Both the position numbers and the translations under genes were made by a program. From assembly GCA_963575745.1 (NCBI GenBank), contig CAUYUJ010016302.1, forward strand, positions 17,501 to 60,000: a stretch of 42,500 nt of DNA. Reading direction: 5' to 3'. Shown piece after piece: positions 19,400-29,915 of this stretch. The notes beneath the pieces are model-generated. The model saw only the letters and a program-made list of their open reading frames with translations. It was not told where the DNA came from and ran no database searches. This DNA comes from Prorocentrum cordatum. Its lineage: Eukaryota; Sar; Dinophyceae; Prorocentrales; Prorocentraceae. How positions within the stretch are numbered: the stretch's first letter is position 1; every line of letters starts with the position of its first letter.

Positions 19400-20014
19400 G
19401 TGCCGCGCGTCCCATTGCAGTTCCTCGGTCCTGGCATGTCTCGCCACAACAATCAGAGTCACCAGCGCTGACTCAACTTAAGTGACATGGTCGACAATTA
19501 TTGTAATTTGCTAGGGTATACCCACACCGACGAATATACTGTAGTCTGCGCAACTCCACGCTGTCCATCACGGTCGACCCGGACACAGCGCAGCGAGCGG
19601 AAAATCTAGAGGCAAGATGATTGCATACTGTGTCGCGTAAGTAGTACAAGCCCAATGCCGTTCAAGTCATGCGCAGACACGCCAGTCATGCCTTGCATGT
19701 ATCATGTACCATATCAGTTGTACCAGTCGTCTGTGATAGGACGGGGTCGGTTTGTTGAGAGTGGCTAAGCATTCGCACGGCCAGCCGTGTTTTGTGACCG
19801 AGCCCCGCGCGCATTGCAACTGATGAAAGCACGCAGGCACGCCATGCAAGTCATGCATATCTGCGCTGCCAGGTCAACACCCATGGAACAGGTGACCACT
19901 GACGAAGTCGTGCGCGATGCAACGATATTCACACGTGGCGCGTGCTGCGGAGCGCCCTCATCCGTGTTGTCCATGCGATACATGCAATCGGTGCGTCGCA
20001 ATCAGTTGATATCA
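19400..20014. other. Unassigned unique sequence
   Basis: Between the satellite array and the transposase-like pseudogene. A few ATGCA/GCATG-rich stretches (19640-19860), no gene recognised. Confidence 0.4.
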
Positions 20015-20036
20015 TCCGTAGCCGTTTTGGCCCCAG
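20015..20036 (+). other. Spliced-leader-like relict
   Basis: From memory of the 22-nt dinoflagellate spliced leader, this stretch matches 19 of 22 positions without gaps. It begins TCCGTAGCCGTTTTGGC; mismatches are at 20024 (G for A), 20032 (C for T) and 20034 (C for A). It ends four bases before an ATG at 20040. In dinoflagellates, relict leaders in genomic DNA mark genes re-inserted from trans-spliced mRNA. Confidence 0.5.
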
Positions 20037-20039
20037 TCG

Positions 20040-22361
20040 ATGGCACGGCGTCGTCGACGCCGCGAAAGCGACCCGCGTCTCGCACGGCGGACGCCGAGGC
20101 CCTCGTCGAGATCCACCGCAGACCGTGCATCTCCGAAAGAGGGATTTCCCACGTATTCAAATGTATCAGAGACAATGGCATGCCATATGCAATCTCAAGG
20201 GCTGCAAAATATTGTGCAAAGGCGGTGGTCGTTGCTAAAGAAACGACACCTTACGAACACTTGCTGCAATGCGTTGACATGCAATTAGAACACGGCCAGC
20301 CATTCCAGAACTGGGCGTGTTGACCAGGGCCCACGCTTTATGCCGCGTGCAAGGCTAGCAGCGGGTTCAGGTCGTTGATGCGACAGCAGCTGTGTAGGTA
20401 CCCGTGCACGCCAGCACGTCCATGGCGAATTCGCCTTTTAATGCAACGGGATCTCCCGACGCGACCCGTTGGCCCAAGGCAAAGATTATAGAGGGGTCGA
20501 TGCTATCTATTGGAGCTTCATGGAGTTCGACGAGCATCTCTCCAACGAAGACGCCTGGTTCGTCTTGTCCGCGGCAAGAGTTGCCATGGTGCGCAAACTT
20601 CCAGGCGGCATTGGCCACTCGTTGCGCATACTTCTCAAGAAGCTGTGCTTCAACGCCGATGCTGGTGAAGTCAATCTCAAGACTACGGGCATCGCGCTCG
20701 ATGTCCGAAAATGGCGACGGCGCGGCGCGCGCGACACTGGTCGCGAAGCTAGAATGCACCATCGGGGACGAGGAAGCACCGCGGGAGCTGCACATGAACA
20801 AAGGGCACGCGGGGATCAAGCCGTGAGCCACATGCAAAAGAATGGCAAATCAGAACTTCGATTATATCCTGTATGACGCGACAGGCTGGTACGTGTCATA
20901 TGCATCAATATACAAAAGGAAGTGGGTCACCAACACAGACGAAACCGTCGTTGCGATCCTTCGCAGAAACCGCCCCGGGAACGGATGGACAATGGCGAGA
21001 TACATGATGAACGATTCAGGGTGCCCACGCAGTTAAACGGGTGGAACTATCATCCAAATCACGTAGCACTCGACCCCGCTTTGGGGCACGGGTTCATGCC
21101 GATGCTGTGCTTCGATTGGATGCATGTCCACGTCGTTGGCGGTATCGTTGATAAAGAGACCACTGCCTTCCTCAGCGATCGCACGGTCGCTTCTATCGTC
21201 AACGGCAACGACCACAACGCATACTTTCAGGCGTGGGCGTGGCCGAAAGATGTCAAACACGCCCGTCGGGTTTTCGACGCGGGCAAGTTCGCTGCGGGCG
21301 CGTCTGAAACGTTGTCAGCCATGCCCGTGCTCGCACGCTACGTCAGAAGTAGTAGCCAAAGTTGCAGGCGCGCCTGCATGCGCCAAAAACATTTCGAGCT
21401 TTCTGGCGCTGCGCGACGCCTTGGGCTTGTTCGTTGCACTGGCGAGGGGCGCATGCGTCAGTCACGCCGAGCCGTCTGCTGCAATTGCACATCATAGTCG
21501 GCTGCGCCAGGACGTGCTACGGCACCAAAGTCTGGTCTACAAATTCCATCTGGCCACGCCCCCCCCCCCCCCCCCGACACGCGCCAGAAGTTCGGTGCAT
21601 TATCATGCTTCGTGCACGAGCGGAAACACAATATTGTCAAGCGGTGCGCACACGATCACAGTTGCTTGAGGCGTCCTGGAAGGACATCGACGTTGCAGCT
21701 GATCGCCCAGCACCGCCACGAACGTAACCTCTTCAGCATTGCAACTGCGTTGCGAGATCCGATTCCAGCGTCTAAGACGTTGATCGAATGCCTAACGCAT
21801 GTGCGCCCCCAGACGCAGACGGCTGCGTCGAGCACAAAAGGGTACAACAGCAACAATGTATTCGGTAGGGGTGACACTGTTCCGATGGGTTGTAGTACTG
21901 GTCACTCAGCCGTGCTGATATGGTCTCGCGTGCAGCGCGGCGTCGGGACGGCGTCGCAATCGGAACCACTTAGCTTGATTCTGCGGTTGACAACTCGTCA
22001 GGCGCATTCAGGATGGAGTAAATACACCATCCACGAAGACCAGCAACCAGTCCTCGTGCCAACGAGAACGATAATTCCCCTGCTCCCGCGCAAGGTTTCA
22101 GACTCACCCATCTTTACCACGCGCTGGCCTGTCGGGCGGGGTTCCGCCACATGCTCGGCCCCGATCAAAAAGCTGCAGCTGGCAGACAGCGCCGCGCGCG
22201 ATAGAATCCGCGGGCCGCCCTGCAGACTACATGAAAACGCTGGCCCTGCGACCCTGCATTTATGGCACCCGACACCATTGTTTCGAACAGCGCGGCCCGG
22301 CGCCTTCGAACCTCAACCAATGCGGCGCTGCGCAGCGCGCCCGGAATGGCCGCGGCAATGA
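20040..22361 (+). pseudogene. Decayed transposase-like gene of a dinoflagellate multicopy family
   Basis: A single protein can be followed through changing frames. N-terminal part (frame 2): EIHRRPCISERGISHVFKCI, then TTPYEHLLQCVDMQLEHGQP, ending at TGA 20321-20323. Frame 3 from about 20440: VDAIYWSFMEFDEHLSNEDA, KLPGGIGHSLRILLKKL. Frame 1 from about 20700: CTIGDEEAPRELHMNKGHAG, then P-TGA-A-T-C-K-R, continuing to 21036. Frame 3: WNYHPNHVALDPALG, PMLCFDWMHVHVVGG, to about 21350. Frame 1: ISSFLALRDALGLFVALARG, to a C run at 21561. Frame 3 from 21600: ALSCFVHERKHNIVKR. The order and the IYWSF, CFDWMH and CFVHERKH blocks match an unnamed, very abundant dinoflagellate protein family I remember. 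Transposase function is an inference. No terminal inverted repeats found. Confidence 0.65.
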
Positions 22362-22599
22362 TGGCTCACATGCGACACATTCGCAGCGCGCGCCCTGATC
22401 AACCCGCAAATTGTGATTAAAATGTTACGTCTACGTCGGGAAAACGGCGTCCTGCTTGAGACTAGTTTGAAACTACCTCCTTTTCCTATTTGAACCTGTT
22501 CATTTCTACTTTTCTAGATTGTATATATATCCTATGTTTTCTAGCCCATGTTAATCAACATGGCTGGGTGCTGTCTAAGGACTCGCTGTCACAATCCCA
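22362..22599. other. AT-rich spacer with polypyrimidine-AG
   Basis: 22480-22520 is pyrimidine-rich and ends TTCTACTTTTCTAG at about 22505-22518, a good splice acceptor in form. CATGTT/AACATG forms a small hairpin at 22547-22562. Lies between two decayed mobile-element genes. Confidence 0.4.
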
Positions 22600-24063
22600 A
22601 TCTCTCTCGACCCCATCCAGACTGCCCGAATCGCGCGCGCGGCCGCCGCCCCGCGCCCCGCGCGCAACTGCGCGCCTTCGCTGAGCTGCCCACCCCTTGC
22701 GTGCCCTGCCACGGCGGAGGGGCACCTGTCGGTTGCCCGCGCCGACGGGGTCGGGGCCTGCCTGGATCCGGGCCCTCGGCGTCTCGCACGGCTTCGTCGC
22801 GGCGTTCACGATCGCGGGCGTCTTCGCGGCGCGCGAGCGCCGCCTGAGAACGCGGGCCCCGCCGGCGCCGCTCGCCGAGGGCGCGGGAAGCACCGTCGAG
22901 TCGGCGCCCCAGGGCTCTGGGACCGACTGCGGCCGAGCAGGCGCGGGCGGCCAGGCAGAGGGCCCTGCGCGGGCGACGACGCCATGGCGCTCCAGCCTGG
23001 GCCCTTCCACGCCGCGAGGTTCCACGTGCCAAGCCGCGAGATCTGGCGCGAGAGGCCCGTCGTGCTCGGCCCGCGCACCGCGACGCCCGACTTCGACGCC
23101 CACCCCCCCGAGGGCCAGGCCCCGACCGCCGACGCGAGGGCCATCGTGCGCCCGCTGGGCCAAGGTGCGCCTGTCGATGGGATAGCGGCAACGAGCTCGC
23201 ACAGCCGTCGGCGCCCCCCGACTGCTGGCAAGGTCTGGGACTCGCTCCGCCCGGCCGCCGCAGCGGGCGCCGGCGCGTCGCCGGGGGCGCGCCTCGCGGG
23301 CGCCACGACGCCCTCTGTGGACGCGAGCTGGGAGGGGCCAGCCACAGGGCTGCACAGCTCGACGCGCCCCAGGCCCTCCCGGTCACCAACTGGTCTGATT
23401 CCCCAGCGGGTCGCAGACCCCGGCGAGATGCTCTTCCACTCCGCTTGCTGGACGTCGACGCGAGGCCCCAGGCGGTCTCAGGTCGGCGGCCGCGGCAGCG
23501 CGCGGCCCGCGGCGCGGCGCGGCGCCAGCGGCGCACCGAGGGCACCCTTGCCCTCAACTGGCTCCACTGCCGCGCAGCTGACGCACCGAGCGGCGCCGAG
23601 ACGGCGAGCGGCCCCTCGACCCGGCGCCTCGCGGCGGAGGAGCTGCAGGAACAGCGCCGCAGTTTTGACCTGCCAGCTGGACGCGGCGAGCAACGACAGT
23701 TGCGCGCAGCACCCCTTGCAGAGGTGCTCGCCGCGACCCCGGGCCACCAGGGCAACCCCGGGGTCGAGCCCTACGACAAAGCCCTCGCGGCCTGGCCGGC
23801 CCTCGCGGGCCCCCCCGCCCAGGCGGCGCCCGCGGCGCGGCGACGCCGCCCAGTTGAAGAGCATGAGGCAGAATGCGCTGAGATCCGAGGCCCAGGCGCG
23901 CGAGCTCCAGTCGTCGCAGGCAGTCGATCAGCCCCGCGTCGACCCGCAGCTGCGAAACCCTCGCAAGGGCGCCGAGCTTTTTGAACAGATGCTGCTGCAC
24001 CACGCGATCGAGTGGCGCGCGGCGTTCCTCCCCCTACTCCGCGGGGACCCGCGGGCGGGCTGA
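22600..24063 (+). pseudogene. N-terminal region of the YR retroelement
   Basis: Very GC-rich (Ala/Arg/Pro) open frames on both strands. Only the end is convincing: QARELQSSQAVDQPRVDPQL then KGAELFEQMLLHHAIEWRAA (about 23890-24030), which leads into the RT as the pre-finger region does in related elements. Upstream, DPGEMLFHSACW near 23425 has no assignment. Confidence 0.4.
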
Positions 24064-24930
24064 GCCTGGTCTTTGACGCCCGCGCGGCGAACGCCCATGT
24101 CAAACCCCCGCCGACCACTGCGCTGCCGACGCCGTCGGCGCGGGCGCCCCTCGAATCGACGGACAGCATCTACGTTGCCCAGGTCGATGCACCGCGCGCC
24201 TTCTACCACATGGCGCCCCCGAGCCGGCTCGGCGAGCACTTCTGCGCGCCGGCCACCTCGAACCGCTACGCTGGCATGGAAACGGCGGGAGGCGGCGCAA
24301 TCAGCCCGCGGGCCATCCTCCAACCGGCGGCGCGAGTCACGCCAACGGGGCGGAGCTGGGCTTCGCCCCACTGCCAGTCCGCCCTCGCGCGTGGCACGGC
24401 GGACCCCGGCACCGAGTCCGCCTGTCACCTGGCCGACGGAGCTGCTCCAGAAACGCCGGCCCCCGAGACAGATCTCGCGGCCGCGGGCATCGTCGACAAC
24501 ATCTGCGCGGCGTCCCAGACGGCGCGCGCGGCGACGCCGAAGGCCCAGGCGCTGGCGAAGCTCCACGTCGACCGAGTGGCCTGCACGTGCGCGGCTTCAA
24601 GAAGCGCAGTCCGAAGGCGTCTACACGTGCATCTAACTCTCGGGCAAGACGGCCAGGCTGCGCACGGGGCCCGACCGACTGGCCAGGCTGCGATATGCCA
24701 CCCTTGCCTCGCCGTCGCGTGGCTCGGCCGCCCGCGGCGCCATATTTCAGTAGCGGGCCGCGCCACTTGGGCCAGGATCACGCGAAGAGAGCGCCTGTCG
24801 ATGTTCAACGGGCTTGGTCCTTTCATTCAAGTTGCTGGTCCGACACCCACAAAACCACGGCCGCCAGCACGACGGGAGCTCTACGCGGTGGCCGCGCTGC
24901 TGCCCCTCGCGCGGGCCTCTGCGCGCTCTC
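24064..24930 (+). pseudogene. Reverse transcriptase domain of the YR retroelement
   Basis: In the 471-aa frame 24012-25427: LSLVFDARAANAHV (residues 17-30) is the first conserved block; AQVDAPRAFYHM (56-67) is motif A with its Asp; PTGRSWASPHCQ (111-122) is motif B; AAGIVDNICAAS (157-168) is motif C, with VDN where VDD is usual; ATWARITRRERLSMFNGLG (251-269) is the thumb/connection. The second Asp of motif C being Asn may be a family trait, as I recall YVDN in other dinoflagellate copies. Confidence 0.75.
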
Positions 24931-25540
24931 CGTGGCTGGGCGATTTCGACGCGTCGGATGCCTCGCCGCATGGGATGGGGGTGCGTTGGAAAAAGCTGGA
25001 CCCCTTCGTTGCCTCATCCACGGGCAGGGCCGCCGAGAAGTGGAGGCGCAGAGTCTCCGAGGCCGGCGCGGCCAGGTCCCATGCTCTCAGGGTCCATCGG
25101 ATCCGCGCGATGCTGCTGCTGGATGCTCGCTGCCGTCGTCCGTGCCTCATGGAGACGGGGGCGCCGCCTCCGTCTCGGATTTCGTCGAAGTACCGTCGCT
25201 GCTTTAGAATTCGAAGGACTGTGTCATTATTCATTACAGTCGTCATTGCCGCAACGGTCTCAACATTCTGGAATATGGAGGGGGGGCGCGATGCTTTGCT
25301 GTTCGCCATGCTGCGCGCGCTGCTCGTAATCACTGACATCGATATCTCTTCTTCGTCGATTATGTGGTTCTGGCTCTCAGTTCCGGCAAGGACCGCTCGG
25401 GCCCGCAGCACTCGCGACACTTTTTGAGACGGATCGCCGCCCTGAGCCTCACCACTAGCATCAGTGTCATCGCACGATGGACTCCGAATGACCGGAACGT
25501 CGCCGATGCCCCGCCGCACGAGGACTTCTTCCTCTGCCCG
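24931..25540 (+). pseudogene. RNase H domain of the YR retroelement
   Basis: WLGDFDASDASPHGMGV (about 24940-24990) supplies the first acidic residue. After frame changes, EYGGGARCFAVRHAARAARN and HRYLFFVDYVVLALSSGKDR (about 25270-25395, frame 2) and ISVIARWTPNDRNVADAP (to about 25513) give the remaining blocks. The stretch 25200-25350 is AT-richer and read in three frames, so it has collected several indels. This is the RNase H type paired with YR retroelements, not the copia type. Confidence 0.65.
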
Positions 25541-25714
25541 TGGACAGAGTTCGACCACGAGGGCCGCGACGAAGGCGCCGAGCGGCCAGCAAGTTCTGGA
25601 GGTCCACCGGGGGCTCCCGCACCTGGGCGCGGCGCGGCTGCTGGCGGGCGAGACGTCTTTCCTCGAGACCGCCGCAATCACCCTGTCCGAGCGTTGGACG
25701 CGTGCCGCGCCCAC

Positions 25715-26640
25715 GCCATGAGGTTCCACCTGTTGTGCAAGTGGACGGGGCAGTCGTTCGCGAATGCCGTCGCGTTGGACGCACTCCTGCTGGCATTATT
25801 CGGAAACCTCTGCCTGGACGGCTTCGACACGGCGACGGGCCGCATGACCACAGCGGTCCTTCGTCATCTGCTGCTGCACATGCTGGGGGGTCCGAGGCCG
25901 CTCCCGAGAGCGGCTCGGGCTCTCAAGGTGGGCGCGCATGATGCCGCCTCAGATGAACCTCCCGATACCCAGGCTGGCGATGCCAGCAGTGGTCGGGCTT
26001 TTCATCCTGGAGGGAAGTTCGGCGAGGCGGTTTTCGTGCGGCTCGCGTTCGGCACGTACCTTCGTCCGAGCGAGGCCTACCGCCTCGTCGCGGGAAGTCC
26101 GATCGAGCCCAGGCCAGGCTCGACCGAGGGCTACCAGCACTGGGGCATGATCGTCAACGACGCGTCGACGGGCGGCCCAGGCAAGATGGGGGTCACGGAC
26201 GAGTGTGATAGTCGACAACGCGTGCCGGTGGCCCCTCCTCCAGGGCTTGAAGCGCCGCCGAGCTCACAAGGAGCCGCTGTGCAACTTCCCGCGGTCGGAG
26301 ATCCGCCTGGCCTTCCTCGAGGCGCTGGTCAAGCTGGGCATCTGGGACGGCGTCTCGGCCCTCTACAAGTTGACGCCGCTCGAAGGAGGTCAAAGACGGT
26401 GGCTGATGGGTCACCGACGAATCCCTCAACCGCTACGCCAAGAGGTCGAGGATGCAGCAGTTCATCGCCTCTCTTCCAACGCAGGTGGTGGCGCTGGGTT
26501 CAGCCGTCGACGGGCGGGAGGCGCAGCTCATCTCGACGATGGCGTCGACGGGGACGTGCTCGCCGCCGGTGGTACCGGTGCCTCCCGCGGCCCCGACGGG
26601 CAAGCGGACGCGGGCAGCGGGCACCCGAGCTGAGCGGTAG
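25715..26640 (+). pseudogene. Tyrosine recombinase of the YR retroelement
   Basis: Frame 2 from AMRFHLLCKWTG (25712) runs through AVALDALLLALFGNLCLDGF and MTTAVLRHLLLHMLGG (N-terminal core-binding helices) to VFVRLAFGTYLRPSEAYRLV, where Arg in YLRPSEA is the box I Arg. WGMIVNDASTG follows. Frame 3 (26205-26400) has CRWPLLQGLKRRRAHKEPLC and EIRLAFLEALVKLGI. The box II H-x-x-R site is replaced by LYKLTPLEGG, an apparent deletion or frameshift. Frame 1 ends with LNRYAKRSRMQQFIASLPTQ, containing the candidate catalytic Tyr, and stops at TAG 26638-26640. Confidence 0.75.
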
Positions 26641-27153
26641 GTGGTGGCACTTCGGCTGAGTAGGCTCTCTCGCAATGCCACTTGCCATAGCTTAGCAGAG
26701 CCTCGTTTCATATTCTTGTTGTGCGGATCAGGTCTCAGTCGGATCGATGCGGCGTCCCGCCGTTTGGGCATCGGGACCGTCGTCCTGGACACAAGCCGTG
26801 GGCCCTCCGACGACCTAGGCGCGCCTGGCGCCTGCCTCGTCGTCCACGGCTGGATTCGCGGCTCGTGTGTGCCAGGGGCCTGGTTTCGGCCCGGTCTCGT
26901 CTCCTGGTCCGTCTTCGGCAGGCCTCCCGCTAGGTCGTCGACTCGGCAATGCGGGCTTTCCGGTCTTAGTGGAATCCTTGATGCACGCGTGCGGGTAGCA
27001 AAATGCCGAGGTGCAGAAATGCCTTCAAACTCTACTTGTCTGTGCGCAGTGCAACGTGCCAGCTACCTTAGAGCACCCTGCAAGCAGCGCCCTTTAGGAC
27101 CACCGTCTCGGCGTCCGTTTCCTCCAACCCTCTGCGTCGAAGACGGTTTTTGA
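26641..27153 (+). pseudogene. Methyltransferase-like C-terminal domain after the YR
   Basis: Continues in the same frame right after the TAG at 26638. Residues 23-34, FIFLLCGSGLSR, have the form of a SAM-binding motif I (F-x-x-x-x-G-S-G). GTVVLDTSRGPSDDL (45-59) fits the second strand with its acidic residue, and WIRGSCVPGAWF..LVSWSV (71-91) lies where related copies, as I recall, carry a G-T-P-C-x-S-x-S block. After about residue 110 the frame looks random. Single-stop separation suggests one original polyprotein. Confidence 0.5.
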
Positions 27154-27540
27154 TGCGTGCATGTTCGAGGGGCGCGTGCACCGCAGATGGCGCCTCATAG
27201 GTTGGCATGTCAAAGGCTTGCACGAGCTCTCAAGATGCTGCAGCTGCAGCCGCAGATTGTGTGACGGACCCAACAAACTTCACGTGGGTTCCCTTGGCCT
27301 TCCTCATCTCGACGGGGTCCAGAGAGCCCACGCTCGTCAGATTCCTCGACTCGTGGCGGCTGAGGGCGTTGACGCTTTGCTCGCTGGTGCTCGTCGATTG
27401 GCCGCGGTGCTCAGACTCAACAAGGCAGTAAATTCGCGTTGAAACAGCGACAAAAAACGTGTTGAATTGGATGGCATTGAAAACCATTTTGGAGGCGGCC
27501 TCCTGGCCAATATACCAAACTCGCGTGTGGGGTACGGTTT
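27154..27540. other. Unassigned spacer
   Basis: Short open frames on both strands (plus 27207-27431, minus 27230-27487) are mutually exclusive and neither is recognisable. Confidence 0.4.
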
Positions 27541-27802
27541 AGTGCTCTGCGTGCTGGTTGGCCTCGGAGCGCCCTCGGCCCCTCGCATAAACATTAACAT
27601 CAGGCGCAAGCATTTCCGCACATTTTGCTCTGCAGGAAACGTGTGGGTTTTGCGTGATCCGCCGCCTCTTCCTCGCTCAAGTCTGTCCCCCACCCCCTCC
27701 CCTCTCCTTCTCGCTCTCTGCACAGTTTCATGCTCTGCATGCGAACTGGCCTCGGAGCGCCCTCGCCCAAAAAATAACAGCTGGCGCAAGCATCTCACCA
27801 CA
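27541..27802 (+). repeat. Diverged ~187-bp direct duplication
   Basis: 27541-27620 and 27728-27802 share TGGCCTCGGAGCGCCCTCG and GGCGCAAGCAT in the same order. The second copy runs into the ATC tract. Confidence 0.7.
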
Positions 27803-27805
27803 TCA

Positions 27806-27938
27806 GCATCATCATCAACACCATCATCAGCAGCATCATCATCATCATAATTGTCAGCATGGTCATCATCAGCATCACCATCTGTATCAACGTCATCAGC
27901 ATCACCATCATCATCATCATCATCATCATCCACATCAT

Positions 27939-27991
<53 letters not shown>

Positions 27992-28190
27992 ACAACAGCA
28001 TCATAATCATCCGCACCATCCGTATCATCCATATCATTATCATCAACCACAGACCCCTGAAAATAAGCCCCAGGGGATGGTAATGTTCGGGGCCTGGGGG
28101 GATAATGAACGTTTTTCCCCAGCGGGGGACGATGGTGATGAACATGGCGATGGTGATGATGATAATGATGATGATGTGGATTATGTGGAT
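27806..28190. repeat. (ATC)n/(CAT)n microsatellite
   Basis: Imperfect CAT/ATC triplets over 27806-28015, with a smaller GAT-rich part (28128-28190) of opposite strand polarity after a C/G-rich interruption. The 336-aa minus frame with an Asp run is an artefact of this tract. Confidence 0.9.
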
Positions 28191-28555
28191 GATCCTGGGC
28201 GCTCGTGTAATTAGGTCCTGGCACAGAACTGTCCTTAGTGCCCTCGAGTCTCGCTTCTAAAGGTGGCCTGATCAAGGGAGGTCCTTGGCGCTCCTGGCTA
28301 AGGAACCTCTCTTGCGTACCATCTCTAACCATCCGCCCCATTGCCATGCTCAGCGTTTGTTTTGATGATGTTGGTAATCAACATGAAATCATGGCAATTT
28401 CGATTCGCAACTTCCCTCCGCCATAATCAAGTTCGGCCTCGCCGCCCATCTCCACAATCCAATATGTTTGACCCCGGGATAATAACCACTCAGGGGTTTC
28501 GGTGGGGGGTACTCTTTATTGTCTGGGGAACGGGGTTATTATCACCATAACCGCT
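28191..28555. other. Spacer between microsatellites
   Basis: Holds a 10-bp perfect inverted repeat, GATAATAACC (28478-28487) with GGTTATTATC (28534-28543). Nothing else identified. Confidence 0.5.
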
Positions 28556-28672
28556 ACCATTACAAACATATTTACCAACATCAAAACCCACATCAACCCC
28601 ATCATCACCCACATCGTCATCATTATCATCATCACCATCATCATCATGATCCTCATCACTATCACTACACAC
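28556..28672. repeat. (CAT)n microsatellite, second tract
   Basis: Imperfect CAT/ATC triplets. Confidence 0.85.
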
Positions 28673-28990
28673 GGAGGAAAAGTTTGAAACGAAATTCCTC
28701 ACTCTTCGCATGGAAGCATTTGAGCACGCATCATATCAAGGGCAACTTCCATTGGTCACATGCAGCGCTGCACGCACGTGGAGCCGACGTGGGCCAGAAG
28801 GTTTCGTACAATGTTGCACCACATGGATCGCGCCTGGGCTGCGGCCCCATCCGCTCGGCGGCGGCCCCGTTCGCGCTCGAACCGAGTTGAGACGGCCCGA
28901 CTCCAGATTTAATATTATAAGAACGGGTGTCGGATGAGTCCCAAAATCTGCACGACATTGTATAACGTCACACACCAGACGCGTCCGATG
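28673..28990. other. Unassigned spacer
   Basis: Unique sequence, no gene recognised. Confidence 0.4.
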
Positions 28991-29036
28991 GCGGTCTCAA
29001 AGCGGTCTCAAGCAGTCTCAAAGGGTCCCAAAGTGC
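28991..29036 (+). repeat. Short GCGGTCTCAAA repeat, 10-11-bp steps
   Basis: GTCTCA or GTCCCA at 28994, 29005, 29015 and 29025, immediately before the 54/38-bp array. Confidence 0.65.
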
Positions 29037-29038
29037 CC

Positions 29039-29515
29039 GAAACCCTCGGCGCCGAACTCATTTGCGAGTCTCACAATGTGTCATAGTGCTACGAAACCCT
29101 CGGCGCCGAACGCAGCTTCCAAATCGCACCGAAACCCTCGGCGCCGAGCACATCCGCGAGCCTCACATGGCCTCACAGTGCTACAAAACCCTCAGCGCCG
29201 AACGCAAACGCTCGTCTTCAAGGCGTTCAACTCGTTCCAAAACCCTCGGCGCCGAGCGCTTCCGCAAGTCTCACATGGTCTCGCAGTGCCACGAAACCCT
29301 CGGTGCCGAACACATTCGCGCGTATGGCCCGAAACTCCTGGCGCCGAGCACATCCGCGCGACTCGCGTGCCCTTGCAGAGCCGCGAAATCCTCAGCACCG
29401 AACGCATTCGCGCAATTCACAGGGTCCCACAATGCCCAGAAACCCTGGGCGCCGAGCCCATCAGCAAGTCTCACATGGTTTCACAATGCCACGAAACCCT
29501 CGGCGCCGAACGTAT
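29039..29515 (+). repeat. 54/38-bp minisatellite forming a 200-bp higher-order repeat
   Basis: Ten copies of GAAACCCTCGGCGCCGA or a close variant start at 29039, 29093, 29131, 29185, 29239, 29293, 29331, 29385, 29439 and 29493. Spacings are 54, 38, 54, 54, 54, 38, 54, 54, 54. The block 54-38-54-54 therefore repeats every 200 bp. Each core contains the palindrome TCGGCGCCGA. Open frames here (186 and 222 aa) follow the repeat. Confidence 0.9.
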
Positions 29516-29915
29516 TCCCGCGTTTCAAAGGGGTCTTACAATGCCAAGACACACTCATGGGTCGAACCCTCCCTCGGGAAGCAGGGATCACTCCGTCAAC
29601 CAGCAAGAACAAGTTCTGCTGAAAATCTCTGGGCAATATGCTAACCACGATCGGGAAGGTATCTGGCCATGGCTGTGGTTGGAAAAAGGCTGTGACTGGC
29701 CATACGAACGTTATGTCCCGAATCGTATCGCCAAAAAACAATAGCATAACATTCAAAAGCTTGAATAACCTTGGATATCGAAACAAGTTGTGGCCACCGA
29801 AAGGGGAGAGCACCAGTCTGACGTCAGCGCGCAAGCATGCGAGGACGCCCGCACGAGACACGCCACCAACCAATCACACGGGAGTTGGAGCGCAGAGTGC
29901 ATACTCCACCGCGTG
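29516..29915. other. Unassigned spacer
   Basis: No gene recognised. Confidence 0.4.

Larger units (their letters stand above)
22600..27153 (+). mobile_element. Decayed tyrosine-recombinase (DIRS-like) retroelement
   Basis: Plus-strand series of fragments in the order N-terminal region, reverse transcriptase, RNase H, tyrosine recombinase and a methyltransferase-like fold. A YR instead of a DDE integrase separates it from LTR and LINE elements and matches DIRS-like elements; classical DIRS elements also carry a methyltransferase domain, though usually before the YR. Frame changes occur at about 24060, 25200, 25350, 26210 and 26430, with one in-frame stop at 26638, so it is dead. Terminal or split repeats typical of DIRS were not found, so the outer limits are approximate. 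Confidence 0.7.

Noticed and set aside
17183-19452. 496-aa and 394-aa minus frames and 193-aa plus frames over the TCTTGGG array
   Set aside because: They follow the 386-bp satellite exactly, with PKTAQE-like seven-residue repeats that reflect the 21-bp submotif. No start context or non-repeat domain.
19400-19860. tRNA or snRNA gene in the unique stretch
   Set aside because: No cloverleaf with a TTCRA loop or other conserved box found by eye; a tRNA scan would settle it.
27795-28347. Asp-, His- and Met/Ile-rich frames as metal-binding or acidic proteins
   Set aside because: All three frames of an ATC microsatellite; pure translation artefacts.
29039-29515. CRISPR-like array of regularly spaced repeats
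   Set aside because: Spacings are 54 and 38 with related intervening sequence, no unique spacers and no cas genes; this is a minisatellite in a eukaryotic genome.
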